Source: Discostella pseudostelligera (Eukaryota; Bacillariophyta; Thalassiosirophyceae; Thalassiosirales; Thalassiosiraceae). Taken from it: a DNA stretch of 11,562 bases. Positions 1-7,334 of the stretch are shown here, in pieces. The stretch covers positions 1 to 11,562 of the forward strand of contig JALLBK010000864.1 of assembly GCA_036940085.1 (NCBI GenBank). Reading direction: 5' to 3'. The notes under the pieces were generated by a model. That model made no database searches and had not been told where the DNA came from. It saw only the letters and a program-made list of their open reading frames with translations. The first letter of the stretch is position 1; every line of letters starts with the position of its first letter. The position numbers were made by a program, and so were the translations under genes.

Positions 1-2
1 GC

Positions 3-3000
3 AGCAGCAGTCGTCGTTCTCATGATGACAATGCCATCGACGGTGCCACTGGAGGCAGAAGCAGCAACAGTCACCCCGATCATCATCGAGGAGCTGAGCA
101 GCGTCGTCCAAGAAGCAACAGCATCAGCAGTCGGAGTTGTAGTCGAAACAGTACCAGCAAGACCCCCCAGCAACTTCGACGGGCAAATTCCCCTACTCCC
201 GCCCCCTCCACCTCGGCTCCTCCCCAACGTCGACAAACAATTTGTGTCTCATCGCCCTCTGTCACCAGCGCCCCCACCCCTACCCCGACATCCTATTCAT
301 CTAATCGATCTGGTTCCGAGTATTCCGCACGAGCTGCCGACTATGTCGATCGAATATTGAATGAAAGTCAATTAATTATTACCAGTGCCAGTACTACTCC
401 ACGTGCACGAGTACGACGATCATCGACTATGGATTGTGCTAGTATTGCGTTACCCATTGCGCGTGGAGATAGTGGCGGCGGAGAGAGAGCAGTTGGAGGA
501 GGAGGGAATTATCACCATTCCAGCAGTAGTGGCGGCTGCAGCAGCAGAGATCGTGGTGGCGAGTCTTCACTTTCACTACCACGAGGAACACTGCCCGCAC
601 GAAGACAGCACTCGTCGCGGCACTCCATGTCCCTCCTTCTTAGTAGCATTAGCAATAACAGCAACGTCGATCGAAGATTATCATCTTCCTCTTCGTCGTT
701 TGACATGTTGGACGAAAGAAGAAATGTGAGGAGGGCTAGTAGCAGCAGTACTACTACGGATGAGAGACCAAGGCGCACTCCTTCGCAAGACTCTCGCACA
801 TCTTTGCACTCTTCAATGCCACTTATTAGTGAACGAAGATTGACCGACTTTGACCGAAGAAGGAGGACGTCGACGAGCAGCAGTGGGGGAGGGGGAGGAA
901 ATGGCGGTGATCATCATCCTGGAAGAAGAAGGCAAAGTTGCAGCACGGAGAGGGCAACACCAATCACAAGGCGTATCACTACCACTATTTCCTCATCAGC
1001 ATCTGTCGAGGTGGGTATGACCAGATACCAACGATCACTGACGGATGCGAATGCTTCGTTCAAGAGGGAAGATGCCTTTGCCATCCACAGGACATCTGCG
1101 GATATGTCTCGTCTCCGTCGGGAGCGTTCCCTTAGTCAAGAACCTCGTCATCATCATCGCCGCCGTCCTTCTAGTGACTCGAGAACATCCCCATCGATCT
1201 CACTACGAAGTTCCAACAGCTTGGATGGGATTGGGACGAGGAGGATGATCACTGGCTCGTCCACTGTGTCAACGAGCTACACACCCAAGCACACCATCTC
1301 AAATCATCGTAGTAACCAACCACAAATCAGCAGTAGTAGTAGTGTTCCACGAAAGTCCAGAAGTCAAAGCCAGGATAGGTTTCATGGCATGACACGAAGG
1401 TCGTCCAGGAGCCAGAGTCAAGAGAAGTGTGGTGGCATGACACGAAGGTCGTTCAGGAGCCAGAGCCCGGATAGGTGTGGTGGCATGACACGAAGGTCGT
1501 CCAGGAGTCAGAGTCAGGAGAGGTGTGGTGACGTGCCACAGAGGTCGTCCAGGAGTCAGAGTCGGGATAGATGTGCTGGGTCAACCACCACCACCACACG
1601 GGGTTCCACTACCTTGCCGTCGTCGAACTCATCGTCTAATTCTCATCAAAAGCAACATCCTCCACCACCACCACCACCTCCTCCGAGGCGCGTCAGCACT
1701 TCCACCGCCGATAGTATTGCCAGCGAACGGCTCTTACGGCTCAGTCAGAAGATCGTTTCTATGAAGGAATCACGGAGATCATCATCTGATACTCCGAGTT
1801 ATGTCTCGATATCCACCCAAAGTCAAACTACGGGTACGACAAGTCCTGATTCTTCACATTCTACCGGTGGAACGTTCCGCAATACTCCTGCTTCTGCTGG
1901 TACTGTACCGATGCCCAGGCCAAGAGATGATCCTCCTCTGCCGCCTCCGAGATTTACCCGACGTGCCAGTAGCGGTAGGGATGTCATGTTGTCATCATTG
2001 GAATCCCCCAAGCTGATGTCGAGCAGTTGTCCTACATTGGCCATCGTACCTACCGATGATGAGAAACTTGGTAGTAACCGTCCGAAGAAGGTGATCAACA
2101 GCAATCGCAAGTGTACTCAAAAGGTATCAAGAATGAACTACACCGACCCATTCGGTAATGCTGGACTCTACACTGGTGAGGTGGACGAGAAATCTTGTCC
2201 ACATGGACATGGTCAAATGAGGTATGACAACGGAGCTTACTTCGAAGGAAGTTGGGTCTACGGATGCAAAAATGATAACGTTGTGGGTCCGAAGAACACC
2301 AATGAAATCTCAACCATGGGTACTACCACCACTGCAAATGATGGTTTTGGGAATAGTCAGATGATCTTGGCCACTGTTCCACCCGCTGTCATCTGCCCGA
2401 CCAATAGCAACGATAGCAAATCCAACAAGCTTCTCAACAAGAATACGTGCTCGAAAAAGGTATCAAAAATGGCCTACACCGACCCCTTTGGTGATGCTGG
2501 TCTCTATACTGGCGAGGTGGACGATGAGTCGCGTCCGCATGGGAAGGGTAAAATGAAGTATGACAATGGAATCTACTTCGAAGGCACATGGGTCTACGGA
2601 TGCAAAAATGACTCTATGGGTTTGAAGAACAATGGAATCTCGACCATGGGCGGCGCGTCGACAATGTCATATGTTCAACAGAATGGCTCCACTCGAGAAA
2701 GGATATTGAGTGGCTTCACATCATGGAAGGGGAAGAAGAAGGCGGATTCGACTGGGAATGGGGAGAAGGGTCGATTTGTGTACGGCATGGATTGGGTAGA
2801 TCCTGCGGGTCTGGGTGGAAAGTATACCGGCCGTGTCGATGATGGAGATGTTCCCGATGGAAAGGGTGTGATGCGCTATCACTTTGGACTTATTGCGGAA
2901 GGTGATTGGATCAAGGGAGTTTTGAATAATGGTGCAGGGGCGGGGGTCAACCCTATCATGGCTGGAAACGCTGCAATGCCGGGCGCGATGAGCGTCGCAC

Positions 3001-3323
3001 CAGGAATGAGCGTGGTCGGTGGGGGTGGAGGTGCCATGAGCATCGTCAGTGGATTGGGTATGATGAGCATCGGTGGTGGAGGTGGTGCAATGATGGGTAT
3101 GGGTAGCTACACTACCACCCCCTCTGTTGCTGCGGATGTTTACAATAGAATGGTCAATCCATATTCCAACATGGTAGCTGTGATTCCATCAACTCCGATG
3201 GTCCCGGTGGGCAATCCTTTAGGAATAATGGGTAACCAGGGAGGCTATTTTCCGCAGAATCAGATGACGCACCCTCAAGTACCATCAGGTCCTGCCATGG
3301 ACGTCACTCCTCAACCAAGTTAA
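3..3323 (+). CDS. Ser/Arg-rich MORN-repeat protein, 5' partial
   Basis: The frame is open from base 3 to the TAA at 3321-3323, giving 1106 visible residues. No convincing ATG start is seen, so the gene begins left of the window; the TTG at 357 is not a credible start. About the first 690 residues are low complexity and probably disordered: Ser/Arg runs, 16-residue RSxSQ-type repeats (about residues 453-527) and a polyproline run near residue 560. Three MORN-like modules follow at about 704-758, 816-870 and 927-972. Each has a DP(F/A)G lead-in, a YTG(E/R)VD core, an HGxG or DGKG turn and an EGxW ending. The tail is Gly/Met-rich. MORN repeats in other proteins bind lipids or scaffold membranes and cytoskeleton, but no enzymatic domain is visible here and the role is unknown. 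No intron is evident in the visible part. The family call is good; localisation is open. Confidence 0.82.
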   Translation, partial: SSSRRSHDDNAIDGATGGRSSNSHPDHHRGAEQRRPRSNSISSRSCSRNSTSKTPQQLRRANSPTPAPSTSAPPQRRQTICVSSPSVTSAPTPTPTSYSSNRSGSEYSARAADYVDRILNESQLIITSASTTPRARVRRSSTMDCASIALPIARGDSGGGERAVGGGGNYHHSSSSGGCSSRDRGGESSLSLPRGTLPARRQHSSRHSMSLLLSSISNNSNVDRRLSSSSSSFDMLDERRNVRRASSSSTTTDERPRRTPSQDSRTSLHSSMPLISERRLTDFDRRRRTSTSSSGGGGGNGGDHHPGRRRQSCSTERATPITRRITTTISSSASVEVGMTRYQRSLTDANASFKREDAFAIHRTSADMSRLRRERSLSQEPRHHHRRRPSSDSRTSPSISLRSSNSLDGIGTRRMITGSSTVSTSYTPKHTISNHRSNQPQISSSSSVPRKSRSQSQDRFHGMTRRSSRSQSQEKCGGMTRRSFRSQSPDRCGGMTRRSSRSQSQERCGDVPQRSSRSQSRDRCAGSTTTTTRGSTTLPSSNSSSNSHQKQHPPPPPPPPPRRVSTSTADSIASERLLRLSQKIVSMKESRRSSSDTPSYVSISTQSQTTGTTSPDSSHSTGGTFRNTPASAGTVPMPRPRDDPPLPPPRFTRRASSGRDVMLSSLESPKLMSSSCPTLAIVPTDDEKLGSNRPKKVINSNRKCTQKVSRMNYTDPFGNAGLYTGEVDEKSCPHGHGQMRYDNGAYFEGSWVYGCKNDNVVGPKNTNEISTMGTTTTANDGFGNSQMILATVPPAVICPTNSNDSKSNKLLNKNTCSKKVSKMAYTDPFGDAGLYTGEVDDESRPHGKGKMKYDNGIYFEGTWVYGCKNDSMGLKNNGISTMGGASTMSYVQQNGSTRERILSGFTSWKGKKKADSTGNGEKGRFVYGMDWVDPAGLGGKYTGRVDDGDVPDGKGVMRYHFGLIAEGDWIKGVLNNGAGAGVNPIMAGNAAMPGAMSVAPGMSVVGGGGGAMSIVSGLGMMSIGGGGGAMMGMGSYTTTPSVAADVYNRMVNPYSNMVAVIPSTPMVPVGNPLGIMGNQGGYFPQNQMTHPQVPSGPAMDVTPQPS
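1359..1583 (+). repeat. 48-nt tandem repeat encoding 16-residue SR units
   Basis: Four full 48-nt units (starting 1359, 1407, 1455 and 1503) and a partial fifth (1551-1583) lie in frame in the MORN gene. Each encodes a variant of RSQSQ(D/E)(R/K)xxGMTRRS. Units 2 and 3 are the closest pair. The period is a multiple of three, so copy-number change would not break the reading frame. RSxS sites are typical basophilic or SR-kinase targets; phosphorylation here is inference. Confidence 0.9.
2112..2654 (+). repeat. Internal duplication of a MORN module
   Basis: Two 165-nt stretches, 2112-2276 and 2448-2612, align without gaps and encode matching 55-residue modules that start C(T/S)(Q/K)KVS and end WVYGCKND. 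Similarity continues past both copies with a small indel to a shared ISTMG motif (to about 2325 and 2654). The third module (2781-2918) is clearly related in protein but diverged in DNA. This suggests an in-frame duplication younger than the split from module three. Confidence 0.85.
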
Positions 3324-3477
3324 CACACTTTTGTAGAGAGAAAAGAAGCAAATACTTAGGCTTAGATTCCGTGGGACAATTGATGAGATATATTATAAGC
3401 ATATATTTTTGTTTAGTACGATATCACATTAGAATTTTTTGACATTGAATCGGCACCATAACATCTATTACGTGTCT
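3324..3477. other. Convergent 3' intergenic region, MORN/Myb
   Basis: These 154 AT-rich bases separate the stop codons of two genes that run toward each other. They must hold the 3' UTRs and cleavage sites of both. I see no clear hairpin terminator and no unambiguous canonical AATAAA signal. Confidence 0.7.
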
Positions 3478-4733
3478 CTACACAGCATCAAGTACGCGAG
3501 GACTTGATGGTCCCACATTCGGTTGATGATTCTTCTTGTACGGAAGTGGAGTCATGCCCGCTACCGGCACTCCACCACCGTCCTGGCTAGCCTCGCTCTT
3601 CTTCGACCCACCATTGATGCACTCGAGCGTCCGTTCATAGAAGAGTTCAATGTCTGATATGAATGGTCCGGAATGACATGATGAAACTTCTGCAAGTACC
3701 ATTAACGGTGTGAATGGTGTAGCCGTGGCAGGATCAGTGATTGCAGTGGACATTCTCAATTGTCGAGGGAAGTAAGACGGGGAAAAGATATCATTGGCAT
3801 AAATTGCGTCGACACGATGATGAGTGAGTGGCTTCTGCAGAGGCAAGTTTGAATCGGCACTGCAGCATCGCACGAATGCTGCATCATTGGCCTGAATTGC
3901 GTTGACATTTTGATAAGTTGGTGGCTTCTGCAAAGGCACATTCGAGTCGGCACTACACCTTCGCACAAATGCTGCATCATAGGCATGAATCGCGTTTGCA
4001 TGTTGATAAGTCGGTGGCTTATGCAGGGGCAAATTTGAATCGGCATTACAGATTCGAACGATTGCTGTATCAATAACCCTTCCGCAGATTTGTTGACTTG
4101 ATACTGGCATGAAGGCAGCTTTCGTCGTAGCAGGCGCCTTGTATTCCGTGTGGCATCGGCTCTGATCTCTACCTGGCATACGAGTAGAACTGGCAAGGTG
4201 ATACCTCGCTGCTGATTTCTTTCGCGCATGCCACCGATTCTTCACATCATTGTCAGTCCTTCCTGGAAGCGACGCAGCTATCAACGTCCATTTATTCCCA
4301 AGCTGGATCTGAAGCCTGTCGAGGAGCTGATCCTCAGCATGCGACCAATCTCCCTTCTTAATATCCGGTCGTAGGCAGTAGCTCCATCTCTCTCGGCATT
4401 GCTTCCCACTACGCCCGGGCATTTTGTTCGCGATTGCGCTCCACTGGACAATGCGGTCTCCCCTCTCACACCATTCTGCTACGAAAGCTTTTAACTTGTT
4501 GTCCTCCTGCGAAGCGCACGACATGAGGCGATTGAGTGCTTTGAAGTGGAAATCGACCAAAGCGAGGGCTCATGCCGCGGTATCCATACATGCACGACAA
4601 TACTACTCACCTCCTTCGTCCATGATGTCGGTTTGGTGCGCCATTTGGGCATCTTTGATGAAGCGGACGGATGAAATGAACGATTTAGTAGTGGTTGTCC
4701 TCGGCAATGGTGTGGTGGTTGTCTATGGTTCAT
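3478..4733 (-). CDS. R2R3-type Myb DNA-binding protein, two exons
   Basis: Model: complement(join(3478..4506,4611..4733)), 383 residues, TAG stop. Exon 1 ends SWTKE and exon 2 begins EDNKL, rebuilding the classic WTKEED start of a Myb repeat. The 104-nt intron 4507-4610 has a GTGAGT donor, a CTTCGCAG acceptor and phase 0. Repeat R2 has Trp at 38, 63 and 82 and includes the GKQCRERW recognition helix. Repeat R3 has Trp at 95, 114 and 133 and includes GRTDNDVKNRW. The ATG at 4733 directly follows an in-frame TGA; the ATG at 4652 (MPKW) is an alternative start. After the domain come three 31-residue tandem repeats and a 100-residue tail without a recognised domain. Proteins of this class act in the nucleus as transcription factors or as cell-cycle/CDC5-like factors. 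The QCRERW form recalls c-Myb-like R2. Target genes are unknown. It lies tail-to-tail with the MORN gene and downstream of RF3 on the same strand. Confidence 0.87.
3790..4050 (-). repeat. 93-nt tandem repeat in the Myb gene
   Basis: Three consecutive in-frame units lie at 3958-4050, 3865-3957 and 3790-3864 (the last diverges at its end). Each encodes a version of C(S/N)ADSN(L/V)PL(Q/H)KP, a Tyr/His-rich middle, then (D/N)AI and AFVR. Units 1 and 2 match at 23 of 31 residues and at roughly four fifths of bases by eye. The short DTAIVRI just before unit 1 resembles the DAAFVR end of a unit, so an older copy may precede it. The function is unknown. Confidence 0.88.
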
Positions 4734-4773
4734 TCAACGATGGAGTTGAAGTGTTGTTTTGAGGACAAGAAGA

Positions 4774-4791
4774 GCCACCGGTGACGGTGGC
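4774..4791. repeat. Perfect 7-bp inverted repeat
   Basis: GCCACCG and CGGTGGC flank a GTGA loop, about 41 bp upstream of the Myb ATG at 4733. In RNA it would be a GC-rich hairpin in the likely Myb 5' UTR; in DNA it could be a dyad protein site. Both uses are inference. Confidence 0.5.
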
Positions 4792-4872
4792 ATGCTTTGG
4801 GTATGGAGATGAAGATGGGAGAGGCAGAAAAATAACGGTGGGCTGTGCGACTGGTTGAAGTGTAAGGTGTCA

Positions 4873-4886
4873 TGGTGACGTCACCA
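4873..4886. promoter_or_regulatory. 14-bp palindrome with perfect CRE core
   Basis: TGGTGACGTCACCA is a perfect 14-bp palindrome centred on TGACGTCA, the site of bZIP factors of the CREB/ATF type. It lies about 140 bp upstream of the Myb ATG and about 100 bp beyond the RF3 stop codon, so the Myb gene is the likely target. TGACGT/ACGTCA elements act in CO2/cAMP-responsive promoters of the diatom Phaeodactylum; whether this one does is not shown. Confidence 0.5.
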
Positions 4887-4986
4887 CATACGTAAGCATC
4901 GCTCATCATTCATTGCAATTCAGATGTTGAAAGCTCCTCCGATACTTCTCCCTTACAACCAATCCTTACTTTAACCAGTTCCACCA

Positions 4987-7334
4987 CTATTCAAACATGG
5001 GAGGCTTAGACCACGGTTTGAGGTCTAGATATTTTTCTTCTTCCGTCACACTGGCAGCCTTCCAATCGTTTCGAAATAGAAGTACGGGTCTTCGCCATCG
5101 ATCTTGCACTATCATTATTCCGAACAACTTTCCATTTGCATCTGCCTTTTCGACAGCATCCCATCCTCCATCTGCCCATCGGGCAAGAGTGTATGCAATA
5201 GGCTCCAACTCACTATCAACACCGTATTCTGATTTCAGGCGTGCTTGGCTGAGAACATTCATCAATAATGTTAGTTACTCCCATAGTAATTGAAGGAAGA
5301 GAATGGCACCGAATATTACTTACACAACCTCGAACTGCAGCTGGCCGACAGCAGCAAGAATGAGAGGCCCACCTCCATCATCATTGCGCTGACGAAGAGC
5401 TTGCACGGCCCCCTCTGCCAGCAATTGGTCGATACCCTTCTGAAATGACTTATACTTGTCCATGTCACGATTACGAATGTAAGCAAATATCTCCGGAGAA
5501 AAGGAGGGGATGCCTGGATATGCAATCTTTTTGTTGCCTGTGAACAGTGTATCTCTGGAGTGTTATATCAATAGGAGTAATAGATGAGTAATGTAATCTT
5601 GAATATGAGCAAGAATATCGTAAATCAAGTCAAGTAACATACCCAATGGCGAAATCTCCCGGATTGTTGATGCCAATTACGTCACCTGGATATGCAACTT
5701 CGACTGATTCGCGGTCGGAGCCAAATAATGTCTGCGCCTGAGCAAGGTTGAACGTTTTACCCGGCTTCGACCGAGAATGACCAACCTTCATTCCTTTCTG
5801 AAATGTTCCAGAAACGATGCGGATATACGCTAACCGATCTCTGTGTTTCGGATCAAGGTTAGCCTGCGTCTTAAAGACAAAGCCGGAGAACTCTCCATGA
5901 TCAGGAGAAATCATTTCCTCAACCTCGTCATCATTTACAGCCTTGTTACCCTTCACTTCCTCTTTGCGCGTCGCAACTCGAGCACTGGGCTTCGTGCCCA
6001 TGTCACAGAACTTATCGAGGAATAATTGCACTCCAAAGTTAGTCATTGCACTCCCAAAGAATAGGGGGCTCTGCTCTCCACTCATGACCCTTTCCATGTC
6101 TAGAGGTGGTATCAACTCAACTAACAATTCTTGATCCTCCAACAACCTTTCATACAGCTCTTCGTCATCGATACTTTTGCGTAGTGTTTCCAAATCATTC
6201 ATGGATACTTGCTCCACCTCGGCCTTACTTTTCCTATCTCCCCGATCGAACAGATGGACTACATTGTTCATTCTATCAAGCACGCCTTTGAATCTTTCTC
6301 CATCCCCAATAGGCCACAGGATAGGATATGTCGCCAATCCAAACTCTTGCTCAATTTGATCCATGATCTCGTACGGAGACATCGCCGGACGATCCATTTT
6401 GTTGACAAAAGTGACTGTAAGGCATATGCAAAAGCCAGCAATGGAGTTAGCAGTTCTTCCATGAACATGAATTCAGTAGATTTGTTGTTGAATTGATTTT
6501 GTACCAACTTACACAAAGGGAGTGAACGCATTCGAACCACCTCAAAGAGCTTGCGCGTTTGGGGTTCGAGACCTTTGGCAGCATCGAGAAGCATCACTGC
6601 ATTGTCCGCCGCCGCTAGAGCACTGTGTTCATTTCAGGATGTCATGATGTGCAGATTGACGATTATCGAATATGTTAATAATATAGATAAAACATGTGGT
6701 ACAAATGTAAAAAAATGGATGAATTACCGGTAGGTGTCCTCACTGAAATCTTGATGTCCAGGCGTATCAAGGATATTGATTCGTAGTTTATTGTAATCAA
6801 ACGTCATGACTGTGGAGCTTTGTTGTAAACGATGCTGGTCAGCAGAGAAATCGAGGAAGCGATGCATCGTGTCAAGAAAAATTACCTGATGCTGATACCC
6901 CTAGCTTTCTCCATCTCCATGAAATCAGATTGCGTCGCCCTCTGCTCGCCCTTCATTCGAACAGCTCCTGCCTGCTGCAATGCACCGCCGTAAAGGAGGA
7001 GTTTCTCGGTCATTGTGGTTTTACCTACATGAAGAATTATTCGTATGAGATGATTCTAACAGAATAAAGTAGATGCGCAGACTAAGACTAGTTCCTCACC
7101 AGAGTCAGGATGAGATATAATAGCAAGGTTTCGACGTCTCTCTATCTCTATCAATGGAGCGGCGAAAGATTCGATATCGATCGCCGCCTCGTCGGTTGTA
7201 GATAATAATATTGACGGTATTGATGACCAGACCTTGGCATGTTGTAGTAACGGGGCGACAAACGCCGAGCCATTGCCAAAGAGGCACAGCACTGAAAGGC
7301 ATACTAGCCATCGGCCAATAGTTTGGCGCGCCAT
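4987..7334 (-). CDS. prfC: Plastid-targeted peptide chain release factor 3 (RF3)
   Basis: Model: complement(join(4987..5248,5324..5554,5643..6414,6513..6622,6728..6817,6886..7024,7100..7334)), 612 residues, TAG stop. The six introns are 75, 88, 98, 105, 68 and 75 nt in genomic order, all GT-AG, and every junction keeps frame. RF3 is a translational GTPase that removes RF1/RF2 from the ribosome after peptide release. Visible motifs are the P-loop HPDSGKTT (75-82), switch I region RGISIS (120-125), DTPGH (142-146) and NKMD (196-199), then TGFVFK-like and [11 protein letters not shown] segments and a C-terminal [17 protein letters not shown], all typical of bacterial RF3. The N-terminus has a basic start, a hydrophobic stretch [12 protein letters not shown] and the cleavage motif GSA|FVAP, the bipartite presequence of complex red plastids. 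I chose the ATG at 7334 because the signal peptide starts there; the in-frame ATG at 7379 would add 15 residues. The protein probably serves plastid translation. Confidence 0.93.

Noticed and set aside
22..360. Pro-rich 112-codon frame starting at ATG.
   Set aside because: It overlaps the SR-rich gene in another frame, and its composition follows from the same repeats.
357..3323. Treating TTG at 357 as the start of the MORN gene.
   Set aside because: The same frame is open back to base 3 with the same Ser/Arg composition, so the gene continues past the left edge.
4507..4560. A Myb protein with its first tryptophan replaced (CASQED).
   Set aside because: These bases are better read as intron; splicing restores WTKEED exactly.
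4987..7334. Assignment of the GTPase to EF-G, TypA or eukaryotic eRF3.
   Set aside because: HPDSGKTT, RGISI with the following STVMTF, PKHRDR and the C-terminal [15 protein letters not shown] are those of bacterial RF3; eRF3 belongs to the EF-1A type and lacks them.
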